Under the pieces are notes generated by a model. The model saw only the letters and a program-made list of their open reading frames with translations, had not been told where the DNA came from and did not search any database. This document shows positions 27,049-36,164 of a DNA stretch of 64,000 bases, piece after piece. The stretch spans positions 186,001 to 250,000 of the forward strand of contig NZ_JBHUGS010000003.1 of assembly GCF_042682045.1 (NCBI RefSeq), read 5' to 3'. The stretch's first letter is position 1. Every line of letters starts with the position of its first letter. The position numbers and the translations under genes are program-made. The DNA is from Sphingomonas_R arantia. GTDB taxonomy: Bacteria > Pseudomonadota > Alphaproteobacteria > Sphingomonadales > Sphingomonadaceae.

Positions 27049-27981
27049 ATGCGTCACTTCGATATTCCGGCCGGCGGAATCAAGATTCATGCCGTTGAAC
27101 ATGGTGACGGACCGGTCATCCTGTTTTGCCATGGCTTTCCGTCACTCTGGTCCATGTGGCGCGCACAGATGGTCGCAGTAGCGGCGGCGGGTTGGCGCGC
27201 GGTCGCGATTGACATGCGTGGTTATGGCCTTAGCGGCGCCCCGGAGGCGGCGGAAGCCTATACGCCATTTGATACCGTAGGCGACCTAATAGCAGTGCTC
27301 GATCACCTTGGGGTAGAGACGGCACCTGTAATTGGTCATGATTTCGGTGCCAGCGTGGCGTGGAACGCAGCTATGTTGCGTCCGGATCGATTTTCGGCAG
27401 TGGCTGCTATCAGCGTTCCCTATCGACCGCTCGGAGGTGCCGGATTCCTCGCCGACCTTCGCAGTGCGGGCATGAGTAATTTCTACATGTTCGATCTGAT
27501 AAAGCGGGAGGCCGACCTCCAATGGCAGAATGCCGCCGTCACTCTGCCCGGCCTGCATTACTGGTCGTCGGCGCAGGCACCTGATGAGACGCGATGGCAC
27601 CCGTTCGATCCGGGACGAGGCCTGCTTCGGCCGGCGCCGCAGCACATCGACTGGATCGATCCTGAATATATGAAGGATCTAATCGATGTGTTCGCACGCA
27701 CCGGGTTTCACGGCGGCCTGAACTATTATCGAGCGCTCGACACCTACTTTGCGATCGCCAGCCGCGCCTTTGCCGGAAGAGTGATTGGCCAACCCTCGTT
27801 TTTCATAACAGGCGCCGTGGATGGGCTCAACGATTTGTGGCCGCAGGACGCCGAGGCTCTACGCTCGTTCGTCCCAAGTCTTCGTTCAATCCTCACTGTG
27901 TCGGACGCTGGTCACTGGCCTCACCTTGAGAAGCCCGCTGTCGTTAACGAAGCGTTGGTATCATTCCTTTCGAGCTTGTGA
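27049..27981 (+). CDS. Alpha/beta hydrolase, soluble epoxide hydrolase type
   Basis: A 310-residue alpha/beta hydrolase. Oxyanion region CHGFPSLWSMWRAQM, nucleophile elbow GHDFGASVAW with Asp as nucleophile (epoxide hydrolase or dehalogenase class), lid region rich in Trp/Tyr (HYWSSAQAPDE, GGLNYYRALD), and the catalytic His in SDAGHWPHLEKP. The HGFP motif and lid tyrosines favour epoxide hydrolase over haloalkane dehalogenase. Start at 27049 is supported by AAGGA seven bases upstream. Follows the FAD monooxygenase. Confidence 0.83.
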   Translation: MRHFDIPAGGIKIHAVEHGDGPVILFCHGFPSLWSMWRAQMVAVAAAGWRAVAIDMRGYGLSGAPEAAEAYTPFDTVGDLIAVLDHLGVETAPVIGHDFGASVAWNAAMLRPDRFSAVAAISVPYRPLGGAGFLADLRSAGMSNFYMFDLIKREADLQWQNAAVTLPGLHYWSSAQAPDETRWHPFDPGRGLLRPAPQHIDWIDPEYMKDLIDVFARTGFHGGLNYYRALDTYFAIASRAFAGRVIGQPSFFITGAVDGLNDLWPQDAEALRSFVPSLRSILTVSDAGHWPHLEKPAVVNEALVSFLSSL

Positions 27982-28313
27982 CAGCCTCACGGTCGGCGGA
28001 ACTTATTGCGACTGGTCGCTCTTCCGCGCGACAGCGAGCGCGTCGACGACATATCCATAGATCCTCTTCCGTATCCGTCAGCTCCGGACCCTGTCGTCAT
28101 TGACTCACGCCGAGATGATTGATTGATGGGAGAGCTTTGCCATAGATCGTGCGGCCAGCAACCGACAGCGCTGTGTTTTAGCGGCAGCCATCACGTCGCC
28201 GACCGTAACCAGACAAATCCACCGGAGGTGTTATGTGAAGCTCAGCCGCCATGGACGCGTGACGAGGCAAGGTTGGGCAACGCGCGCATGCCAGACCAGA
28301 CCCCCGGACGACC
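27982..28313. other. Intergenic stretch
   Basis: About 330 bp with no supported gene between the convergent epoxide hydrolase and DoxX-like genes. No strong hairpin with a T-run was seen. Confidence 0.4.
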
Positions 28314-28733
28314 TTAGGATACGTCAAGCCGTCCGTTCGCTGAGGTTCCTTTTCCAAGAACCTCCCGGACGACGTCGTTTCTGAGCCATAGGCCGAGCCA
28401 TGCCAAGACGGCTACGGCTACCGCAATAAGCTGGGCAGGTGCAGCAAGCTCACCGACCCTGAAGTGCGCACAGATGGCGCCACCGAAGAAGCCTGTTATA
28501 AGGATTGCTCCAACGACCGAGGTGCGTGGAACCGCGTAGACAGCGGCACAAACCAACATGATGACGCCGAGGATGGCAGATGACTCAGGGGCAAATCCAA
28601 CTTTTGCCTGTTCAACGACTAGTGTCTGCGGCGCGAAGAGGTTGATCGCGGCATCGGCGATCATGATCAGAACCACCAAGATCGTCACAGCATGGCCGGC
28701 CCATATCGTGTGGCGGGAAGTGTTTGACTGCAC
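28314..28733 (-). CDS. DoxX-like membrane protein
   Basis: A 139-residue protein with four hydrophobic helices: TILVVLIMIADAAINLFA, SAILGVIMLVCAAVYAVP, SVVGAILITGFFGGAICAHF and AQLIAVAVAVLAWLGLWL. The order and the PRTSVVGAILITGFFGGA loop match the DoxX-like group (PF13564 type), small inner-membrane proteins of uncertain function. I choose the GTG at 28733, with GGAGAA nine bases upstream; the frame is open further to 28847 without a better start. Confidence 0.78.
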   Translation of the reverse strand: MQSNTSRHTIWAGHAVTILVVLIMIADAAINLFAPQTLVVEQAKVGFAPESSAILGVIMLVCAAVYAVPRTSVVGAILITGFFGGAICAHFRVGELAAPAQLIAVAVAVLAWLGLWLRNDVVREVLGKGTSANGRLDVS

Positions 28734-29712
28734 CTTGATTTCTCCTACTGGCCTAGAATTCGCCGCGGCTTCAGGTCCGTTCTGAAAGCGGATCGCAGCT
28801 GACGCATGGTGCCGATTTGCGCGAAGCTCGACGTAGTCTCTTCTCAACGGAAGGCACCTTCGCCGAGGCAGCCGTCGGCGGCGATACGATTTGGGCTACG
28901 CTTCCCCGGCACATCGCGCTCAGCCAAGCCACTTCGCTGGAGTTTGCCCTGTGCAACCCAAGCAGTGTCCTTCGCCCGCATGACCCCGAAGCGGATGAGA
29001 GTTCCTCCCGCGCCATTATCGTCAAGCAAGCCGCACTCCCGCAGGTTTGAAGTTGTCGCGACTGCCCGCATGCCGAAGTAGCCGCTTGCTCAGGAGTGCA
29101 GAAGCCTGGCGTCGCGTGCATTTCTCCGGAAGGTGTTTGCCTCCGTGGAAATATGTAACCCGGTAGGTTGTGGTGGTCCGGCGTATCTGCCTGGTAAGCC
29201 AGCTCGCCAACCCAACCGGCCGTAGCCCTGTTGAAGAGTGGATGCGGCACACACGGCCGGGTGTCGTGTTCCGCCATCGGGGGACCTCACACCGCGTCGA
29301 AAGGGAATGCGGCCTTGGGCGCGGTCTTCAAGAGGACCCGCCACGCAGCTTGAAACGCCGATGGCCGGGTTATCCCCCCTCGATCTCCAAAACCCGTCCC
29401 TGGAGTGTTCGCAATACGAGGCAATGGCTGAAACGGCGGTCTACGGCGTGCACGACTGCCCGCATTGCGGCTTGAGGACCCACGGAACCGCAAAGCGGCC
29501 AACTTGCTCCATGACCGCGGCATCCCCGTCCTCGGCGGCAGGCACCGGCCACGTAGAGGGAGTGCGGCCGACGGGATCCCAAAAGGCTGGCGATCGACAT
29601 CGGCCCGTTGCCTTGGAGAGGACGGGGAAGCAACGTCGCGACGACGTCGTCAACCGTGCCGCTTCTGGCGTGACCCGCTTGCCCGCCGCGGTGACCAGGC
29701 AATTCTGCCGGA
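28734..29712. other. Gene-poor stretch, likely decayed DNA
   Basis: Almost 1 kb with overlapping short frames on both strands and no recognisable family. A minus-strand frame around 29290-29520 is protein-like near its end, but I cannot name it. The region lies next to a frameshifted regulator, so a decayed gene or past rearrangement is plausible. Confidence 0.35.
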
Positions 29713-30596
29713 TTACAAAGTTTGTCGTAGCTCGCTCGGTGCTTGCCCGTAAGCGGACCGAAACGCCCTGCTTAGGCCGGGCTGCCTGCAAAGCCGTTTG
29801 CCAACGCGATGTCGAGCAGACTGCGGCCCGGCTCCCGGAGGATGTCGCTCCGCACGCGATCCAGCCTCACCCGCTTGATGAGTCCGGCTGGCGTTATCCC
29901 GAACTGGAGTAGTCGCGAGTAAAGCGTGCGGCGTGACATGCCGAGCTCGCGTGCCAGCCGGTCAGGCCCAAAGCCCCGATCACCGACGTTGCGCAGAACG
30001 CTTAGGCTTGCGCGACCAAGGAACGGCGGCTCGGAAGCGTCTTGCGTATCATGGGACTGGCGGACGCTGCGAAGGGCAAGGTCGACCATAGCACGCGCCG
30101 CGAGCTCGCCGGAACCGTCGTTCCCCCCTGCACCGAGAAGCGCCTGGAGACCGGCGGCGGCAGTCTCAAGGCCCGCATTGGCTCCCGTCCTGGTCTCCAA
30201 AGCCTCACCGATCAGCATTGGCCATTCTGGTTCGGCAAGTGGGTTGAACGCAAGCACAAGCGCTTCATGTCCCTCCGCCATGTCGAGCCGATGATCGCGG
30301 GCACCGGCGGTCACAACGAGATCGCCGGGCGACAGGTCGATTACACGATTGACATCTTCGTACCGCGTACGGCCACGAAGTTGCCAAATGAGCTTCAGCT
30401 GGTCACCTCCTCCAGCATTCGCGGACCGATGTGCCGAAACCTCTGCAACGCTCGCAGGCGTACGGAGGAGAGCGATCCCGAAGTCACCCAACCGGCGCGC
30501 GCTCAGCGCTCGATCGGGACGATCATCCAGTAGCCTCACGTCGACATATGGAAAGGCGACGCTGGCCTGTTGGAGAACTTTCGGAACGGCGACCAT
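29713..30596 (-). pseudogene. AraC-family regulator with a C-terminal frameshift
   Basis: Paralogue of the AraC gene at 22166-23092. The open part (30596 down to 29772) matches it along the whole sensing half (DDRPDR, ARR-G, KLIWQLRGRTRYEDV, HRLDMAEGHEALVLAFNP) and the first helix-turn-helix (LARELGMSRRTLYSRL). Where the paralogue continues LANGFPDGTSFSHAIRRAFG, this gene reads LANGFAGSPA and stops. The missing end is in another frame: RAFRSAYGQAPSELRQTL ending at TAA 29713-29715. One base lost near 29785 explains it; a sequencing error is possible. Divergent from the VOC gene. Confidence 0.8.
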
Positions 30597-30930
30597 GAAC
30601 GCAGACCTTCGTGACTTTTTAAGCAGCATCCCGCGCTTGCACGAAATGTGCGGGATACAATGGAGAAACGGGACGAAGCGGCGCTGTGGGTCGACGCGTC
30701 GCAGTCGGCATATGGGTTTGGCGCCTCGGTTCCACAAACCCGGAGACCGGATGACCTCCGCGATGCCGCGCTCTGACGGAGCGCTTGCCGTCTTGATGAT
30801 GCACCACGCGATGGCGCTCCAGCGTCCTCGCCGCAATGGCGCAACAATGGTCGAAACATCCGAACGGCGTGTCTTCCGAATCAAGGGCAGGAAGATTCCA
30901 GCCCAATTTGCAAACGACAGGATATCCGTG
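30597..30930. other. Divergent promoter region
   Basis: About 330 bp between the frameshifted AraC gene and the VOC gene. The plus-strand frame of the VOC gene is open through here, but its translation is arginine-rich and antisense-like. It presumably contains the promoter of the downstream VOC-SDR-transporter-ALDH-SDR operon. Confidence 0.4.
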
Positions 30931-31389
30931 ATGCCCATGCCTTCCATATTCCCGGCTGCAAAGACATCCAGTCCGTTCACATCGATGAAGGGCGATCACG
31001 CCGGCCTCCGGGTTCCCGACTTCAACGCTGCCATAGCGTGGTACACCGAGAAGCTGGACTTTCGTGTGATGCATACGTGGCCATATGGCGACATGAAGCT
31101 TGCTTATGTCGCGCCGTCCGTCGACGACTCGTTTAGGATTGAACTGCTGGCCGGCCCCGGCGCTTCCGATCGTCCTTCCTACTCCGACCTGGGCGACAGC
31201 CTCGGTTTGGGAGGCTGGCATCACATCTGCATCCGGGTAGACTCGGCGGACGAGACGGTCGCCGAGTTGCGCCGCCGCGGGGTCGAGATCGTGACCGAGC
31301 CGTTCGACCTGCCGGACATTAGCCGTAGGTTGGCGTTCTTCGCCGATCCTTGGGGGAATCTCTTCGAGCTCACCCAGCCGATCGACTGA
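30931..31389 (+). CDS. VOC-family (glyoxalase/bleomycin-resistance-like) protein
   Basis: About 152 residues with one vicinal-oxygen-chelate module: GDHAGLRVPDFNAAIAWYTEKL at the start (metal-ligand His), MKLAYVAPS, then GWHHICIRVDSADETVAELR and FFADPWGNLFELTQ with the C-terminal Glu ligand. Could be a lyase, epimerase, dioxygenase or binding protein. Start at ATG 30931 (AGGA ten bases upstream); ATG 30988, just before GDHAGLRV, would fit the family length better. First gene of the operon to 35544. Confidence 0.82.
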   Translation: MPMPSIFPAAKTSSPFTSMKGDHAGLRVPDFNAAIAWYTEKLDFRVMHTWPYGDMKLAYVAPSVDDSFRIELLAGPGASDRPSYSDLGDSLGLGGWHHICIRVDSADETVAELRRRGVEIVTEPFDLPDISRRLAFFADPWGNLFELTQPID

Positions 31390-31506
31390 CCACTGTTGGG
31401 CACGGCTCAATGAATCACCAACGCAGCAGCGCATCGTCGCGACGTCTCAGGAGCGCCACCTCCGGGACGTCGGCGAGAGACGCCGCCGCGGTTCAAGGAT
31501 CGAACT

Positions 31507-32160
31507 ATGGCCAACTCAATCTTTATCGTCGGCACGGGTCCGGGTATCGGCGCCGCCACTGCTGAGCGCTTCGCGCGAGAGGGCTGGACGATCGTCCTTG
31601 GTGCCCGCAGCCGGACGAAGCTCGAGAGTGCAGCAGCGGACCTGCAATCCCGGGGGTACGAAGCTCACGCAGTTAGCGTTGACGCAACCGATGCCCGTCA
31701 GCTGCACATGGCGATCGCAAAGGCGGATGACCTAGCTGGCGGGCTGACTGCCGTGCTGTTCAACGCGGCCTTGGTGCGAGCGCAGGACCTGTTCGGCATG
31801 TCCGACAGCGAAATCGAGAGCGATCTCGCCGTGAACGTCGCAGCCGGCATGCATACGATCCGAGCGGCGCACGAGTTGTTCAGCGACCGTGGCGGCATCA
31901 TCCTAGTGACGGGCGGGGGCTTGGCTGTTGCGCCGCACGCTTCGTATGCGAGCCTGGGCGCAGGGAAGGCCGCCCTCAGGAACCTCGTCCAGGGTCTTGC
32001 GCCGGACCTCGCGACGCGAGGCATCCGGATCGCGACGGCAACGATTGGAACGCTGGTCGCACCGGGGTCCCAAGAAGCAGCTGACGTCGCAGACATCTTC
32101 TGGGGGCTGGCGACATCCCCCGATGCCGAGTGGGAAGCCACCTATCCGGCGGCGTCCTGA
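31507..32160 (+). CDS. Atypical short-chain dehydrogenase/reductase
   Basis: A 217-residue Rossmann-fold protein: the cofactor loop reads IVGTGPGIGAATAERF rather than the usual TGxxxGIG, and the active-site stretch reads ASYASLGAGKAALRN, in which Tyr and Lys are not at YxxxK spacing. VLFNAALVRAQDLF replaces the NNAG motif. This belongs to a divergent SDR group; catalytic activity is uncertain. Located between the VOC and transporter genes, 117 bp and 23 bp away. Confidence 0.75.
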   Translation: MANSIFIVGTGPGIGAATAERFAREGWTIVLGARSRTKLESAAADLQSRGYEAHAVSVDATDARQLHMAIAKADDLAGGLTAVLFNAALVRAQDLFGMSDSEIESDLAVNVAAGMHTIRAAHELFSDRGGIILVTGGGLAVAPHASYASLGAGKAALRNLVQGLAPDLATRGIRIATATIGTLVAPGSQEAADVADIFWGLATSPDAEWEATYPAAS

Positions 32161-32183
32161 CAATACGGTACCAGGGGAACGCC

Positions 32184-33200
32184 GTGGCACACGAATCCTA
32201 TACCATCCCGTCACCGCACGTGGCTTCGTCCGGCAATGCGCTTGGAGGGGCCGTAACGAGCCCTTCGGCGCAGAATGCGCAGGCGTCACAGCTCCGCGCC
32301 GGTTGGGCCTACGGTCTGTTGGCGGCGGTCATCTGGGGTGGATACCTTGCAGTCTCCCGTCACGGCATCGCAGCAGGACTCGGGGCAGCAGACCTCGCGT
32401 TCATCCGCTATGGGGTTGCGGGCCCTCTCCTGCTCCCATGGCTGCTGCGCCACTCTCCGTTGACGCTTGCAGGTATTGGGTGGCGCCAAGGTGTCGTGCT
32501 CTCCCTTCTTGCGGGTCCGTTGTTCGTGCTCGTCGGCGCCAGCGGTTTCCGCTTTGCTCCACTTGCGCATGGCGCGGTGATTCAACTCGGAACCGTCACG
32601 CTGATGAGTGCTGTCCTGGCATGGCTTCTCGTTGGAGAACGCCTGAGTGCGACACGTATACTTGGTCTTGGCATTCTCGTTGCCGGACTAGCAGTGATCG
32701 CCGGACCTTCCCTCGTCGCGGGTGGCTCGGACGCTTGGATCGGAGATCTACTCTTTGCCCTCGCTGGTATGATGTGGGCCTTGTTCACCGTCCTGCAGCG
32801 TCAGTGGGCGGTGCCGCCGCTCGCGGCAACGGCGGCCGTATCGGTCTTATCGGCAATCATCTATTCGCCGCTCTACTTGTGGCTGCATGGCACCACCGCG
32901 CTTCTGCGGGCCGACGCCGTGCTTATTGCCGAACAGATCCTCGTGCAGGGTATTCTCTCCGGCGTCGTCGCACTATTTGCTTTTGGCAGAGCCGTGCAAA
33001 TCCTTGGTGCTGGCCGCGCCGCCCTTTTCCCCGCTCTGGCGCCAGCGGTAGCAATAATGCTCGGCATCCCGCTTACAGGCGAGATCCCGGACGCTACGCA
33101 GATCGCCGGCCTTCTCATACTTTCCGCAGGTTTGGCCATCGCGGTGCGCCGCGACCCCCCCATTCCCTCGACTCACGCTCAACTAGGAGACCCGAAATGA
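32184..33200 (+). CDS. EamA/DMT-family transporter
   Basis: Drug/metabolite transporter of about 338 residues with ten hydrophobic helices in two EamA repeats. Repeat 1 starts WAYGLLAAVIWGGYLAVSRHG and contains RYGVAGPLLLPWLL and a conserved LAWLLVGERLS; repeat 2 starts WIGDLLFALAGMMWALFTVLQR and ends GAGRAALFPALAPAVAIMLG with IPLTGEIPD. Probable exporter or importer of a small organic compound handled by the operon. Start is GTG at 32184 (AGGGGA six bases upstream); ATG 32130 would overlap the SDR gene. Its stop overlaps the ALDH start. Confidence 0.85.
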   Translation: MAHESYTIPSPHVASSGNALGGAVTSPSAQNAQASQLRAGWAYGLLAAVIWGGYLAVSRHGIAAGLGAADLAFIRYGVAGPLLLPWLLRHSPLTLAGIGWRQGVVLSLLAGPLFVLVGASGFRFAPLAHGAVIQLGTVTLMSAVLAWLLVGERLSATRILGLGILVAGLAVIAGPSLVAGGSDAWIGDLLFALAGMMWALFTVLQRQWAVPPLAATAAVSVLSAIIYSPLYLWLHGTTALLRADAVLIAEQILVQGILSGVVALFAFGRAVQILGAGRAALFPALAPAVAIMLGIPLTGEIPDATQIAGLLILSAGLAIAVRRDPPIPSTHAQLGDPK

Positions 33201-34681
33201 CGATCATGCCGGCAACCGAACCCGCTCGCTACCAGTTCGGCGAACTCCTCATCGCCGGGGAATGGCGTGGAGGAAACGCTGGGACCACTTACGCTGACAT
33301 CGATCCTTACACGGGGCAGACACTGGTCGAGATCGGGCAGGCAGATGCCGGTGACGTCGATGCAGCGTTTGCCGCAGCCGCAGATGCGCAGCGTGGATGG
33401 TCGGAAACGACCCCGAGTACACGCGCCGAGGTCCTTCGGCGTGCCGCGGACATCCTAGTTGCCCGGAAGTCGGAGGTCGTCGATTGGCTGATTCGGGAGT
33501 CGGGCAGCGTCCGCACGAAGGCCGAACTGGAATGGTCGGCTGTCCGTGCGATCCTCATTGAAGCCTCGACGCTGCCAAGCCACGCCCATGGCCGGATCAT
33601 CCCCGGCGACATCCCCGGCAAAGAGCATCGCATCTACCGCAAGCCGGTAGGTGTCGTGACCGTGATCAGTCCTTGGAACTGGCCTCTGCACCTATCAAGT
33701 CGCGCCGTTGCGCCCGCAATCGCGCTTGGCAACGCGGTTGTACTGAAACCGGCATCCGACACGGCCGTCTCCGGCGGGCTACTTCTGGCTCGGATCCTCG
33801 AAGAAGCAGGTTTGCCGCGTGGCGTGCTGAACGTTATCATCGGGGACAACAAGGTAATCGGCGATCTAGTCGTACTGCACCCAGCGTCCCGGGTAATCTC
33901 GTTCACGGGCTCGACACCCGTTGGCAGACGCATCGCGGGACTTGCCGCCACAGGGCTCGCGCTGAAGAAGGCGCAACTGGAACTTGGAGGGAATAACCCT
34001 CTCGTTGTGCTTGATGACGCCGATTTGGATCAGGCGGTCCGCATCGCGGCTTTCGGCCGTTTCCTTCATCAAGGCGAGCTCTGCGTAAGTGCCAACCGGA
34101 TTATTGTTGAGGAAGGCCTCTACGATCGCTTCGTCGAGGCGTTCGTCGAACATGTCCGCGGTCTCAGACACGGCAATCCCGACGATCCAGCGACCTCCAT
34201 TGGACCAATCATCAACCATCGGCAGCTTGCGGGCCTACAGCGCATGATCGAGGAGGCACATGCGGATGACGCGGTGATGCGCTTGGGTGGACCAGCAGAA
34301 GGCCTCGTGTTGCCGGCCCACGTTTTCACAGATGTGACCGAACGGGTACGCCTCGGCAAAGATGAAATCTTTGGCCCGATCGCGCCAGTATTGCGCGCAC
34401 ATGACGAAGCGGAGGCCCTCCGTATTGCCAACGATACCGAGTTCGGCCTCTCCAGCGCAGTACTAACGCGAGATCTGGCTCGCGGCGAGCGGTTCGCCCA
34501 TCGTATGGAGGCCGGCATGACGCACATTAATGACTTGCCCGCCGTTGATCTCGCGAACATGCCTTTTGGAGGCGAGAAGAACTCCGGTCTTGGCCGCTTC
34601 GGCGCGGACGGCGTGATCGAGGATTTCACGACGCAGCACTGGATTTCGGTCCAGCACGAACCCCGTTCCTTCCCGTTCTGA
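33197..34681 (+). CDS. Aldehyde dehydrogenase (benzaldehyde/vanillin-dehydrogenase-like)
   Basis: A 494-residue ALDH. Landmarks: VISPWNWPLHLSSRAVAPAIALGNAVVLKPASDT, FTGSTPVGRRIAG, LELGGNNPLVVLDDAD, catalytic cysteine in HQGELCVSANRIIV, EIFGPIAPV and MPFGGEKNSGLGRFG. The GGNNPL and SSRAVAPA patterns match benzaldehyde/vanillin-type dehydrogenases, so an aromatic aldehyde is a likely substrate. A much longer frame runs in from 31928, but its N-terminal part is antisense-like; ATG 33197 overlaps the transporter stop as ATGA. Confidence 0.88.
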   Translation: MTIMPATEPARYQFGELLIAGEWRGGNAGTTYADIDPYTGQTLVEIGQADAGDVDAAFAAAADAQRGWSETTPSTRAEVLRRAADILVARKSEVVDWLIRESGSVRTKAELEWSAVRAILIEASTLPSHAHGRIIPGDIPGKEHRIYRKPVGVVTVISPWNWPLHLSSRAVAPAIALGNAVVLKPASDTAVSGGLLLARILEEAGLPRGVLNVIIGDNKVIGDLVVLHPASRVISFTGSTPVGRRIAGLAATGLALKKAQLELGGNNPLVVLDDADLDQAVRIAAFGRFLHQGELCVSANRIIVEEGLYDRFVEAFVEHVRGLRHGNPDDPATSIGPIINHRQLAGLQRMIEEAHADDAVMRLGGPAEGLVLPAHVFTDVTERVRLGKDEIFGPIAPVLRAHDEAEALRIANDTEFGLSSAVLTRDLARGERFAHRMEAGMTHINDLPAVDLANMPFGGEKNSGLGRFGADGVIEDFTTQHWISVQHEPRSFPF

Positions 34682-34698
34682 CCGGCGAGGAGCATCCA

Positions 34699-35544
34699 AT
34701 GCCCAAGTCATGGCTCATAACCGGCTGCTCGTCAGGCCTCGGTGCCGCTATCGCCGAGGAAGCGCTTGCGCGAGGCGACAGGGTAGCGCTGACTGCTCGA
34801 GATACTGAGAAGCTCACACGGATTGCCGCCCGATATCCGTCGACCACGCTCAGCCTACATCTTGACGTAACCGTACCTGGCAGCGTGGCAGCCGCTATCG
34901 CCACTGCCGAGCAGGCGTTCGGGCAACTCGACGTCTTCGTCAATAACGCCGGCTATGGGGTCATCGGCGCGGTCGAGGAGGTGTCGCCAGAGGAATATCG
35001 GCAGATGTTCGAAACGAACGTCTTCGGTCTGATCGAGGCAACACGCTTGGCGTTACCTGCACTGCGTCGAAGCCACGGGACCTTCGTCAACATGTCGTCG
35101 GGTTCCGGCATCGCGACCCGCGCGGGCTTCGGCCTCTACAGTTCCACCAAGTTCGCGGTCGAGGCGATATCGGAAGCGCTTGCACTCGAAGTGCGCCCCC
35201 TAGGCGTCCGCGTGGTGATCGTCGAACCAGGAGCGTTCCGCACGGATTTCCTTGGGCGCTCCATGACGATCGCCGCGACCCGCCTGCCAATCTACGACGA
35301 GACCGCCGGCGGCATGAGAACCTTGAGCGAAAGCATGTCGGGAAGTCAGCCCGGAGACCCGGTACGAGCCGCAAAGGTGATCGTTGCTGCGGTCGACGAC
35401 GAGGCCGCCCCCCTTCGACTGCCGCTTGGTCCGGATGCTCATCGGAACATCAAGGCAAAGCTCGACTGGGTCTCGGCGGACATGGCCGCCTGGGGCGATC
35501 GCACCGCCGCGACGAGCTTCGAGCAGCTGGAGGTAAAGACCTAA
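34699..35544 (+). CDS. Short-chain dehydrogenase/reductase (long variant)
   Basis: SDR of 281 residues: WLITGCSSGLGAAIAEEAL, LDVTVPGSV, VNNAGYGVIGAVEEV, catalytic Ser in NMSSGSG, and GLYSSTKFAVEAISEAL with YSSTK. The GAFRTDFLGRSM segment and extra C-terminal helix match the oxidoreductase group often annotated as SDR family or retinol-dehydrogenase-like. It lies 17 bp after the ALDH gene behind GAGGAG, ending the operon; with ALDH it could oxidise an alcohol to an acid via the aldehyde. Confidence 0.87.
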   Translation: MPKSWLITGCSSGLGAAIAEEALARGDRVALTARDTEKLTRIAARYPSTTLSLHLDVTVPGSVAAAIATAEQAFGQLDVFVNNAGYGVIGAVEEVSPEEYRQMFETNVFGLIEATRLALPALRRSHGTFVNMSSGSGIATRAGFGLYSSTKFAVEAISEALALEVRPLGVRVVIVEPGAFRTDFLGRSMTIAATRLPIYDETAGGMRTLSESMSGSQPGDPVRAAKVIVAAVDDEAAPLRLPLGPDAHRNIKAKLDWVSADMAAWGDRTAATSFEQLEVKT

Positions 35545-36164
35545 CCGAGGCACTCGTGATCCGCTTTCATCGCAATGGGGGCCCGGCGGCTCTGCGGAGT
35601 AACACGGGTGATGTACTGGCTCCGACCCTGGGCGAGTTCGGGGCCACACCGGTGCGCTCGTCAAAATCAAAAAGCCGGCGGCCTTTGCCTCGGCTCCGAT
35701 TGGGCCTTCTGGAGAATTAGCAATTGGTCGCCACGACGTTCAAAAGCAGCCACTTAGACGCCCCTGCTATTCCCATGTGGATGTCCGGCCGCGACGCTCA
35801 GAAGCGTAGCGAATTGTCCAGCGCGACGGAGCTGCCCGTCGACCTCGCCCGCGACATAGCTCACCGGGGACCTCATCGCGAACATCGCAGCGATCAAATG
35901 AGTGGCAGTGAACGCTTGTCGCAATGGCTATGATGCAAGTCTCGGACGTCTCGGACGTCTCGAATGTCGCCACTTTTGCGACAGTGGCATGGCGCCAGGC
36001 GACGATCGCGAACGTCCGGGTTTGTAGAGCCTAGACGTTCATCAAAGGCGCGTTCCGGTCGATCCCGGGCGGAAAGATAGTCCGGCTGCGGCCCAATGCG
36101 GGCGTAAACGCCGTTTGCCGATAATCCCGGTATCAAGCATGAGCATCGACGTTGAAAGAGCAAT
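35545..36164. other. Gene-free region with repeat copy 1
   Basis: About 620 bp containing one copy of the 74-bp repeat and a small tandem repeat of TCTCGGACG just before it. No supported gene; short frames on both strands look like noise. Confidence 0.45.
35951..36024. repeat. 74-bp direct repeat, copy 1
   Basis: Matches copy 2 at 37058-37131 in the same orientation at 66 of 74 positions by my count. Each copy holds the perfect hairpin TGTCGC-7 nt-GCGACA, with the loop sequence but not the stem varying, and a conserved GCGAACGTC near its end. Copy 1 is preceded by extra tandem units of TCTCGGACG. Confidence 0.8.

Noticed and set aside
28734..29712. Coding sequence in the stretch before the broken AraC gene
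   Set aside because: Several overlapping frames of 70-220 codons on both strands, none with a recognisable domain; treated as decayed or non-coding.
31928..33196. 917-codon plus-strand frame running into the aldehyde dehydrogenase
   Set aside because: The first 423 codons are Arg/Ser/Pro-rich and overlap the SDR and transporter genes in another frame. The real ALDH begins at 33197 with ATGA overlap.
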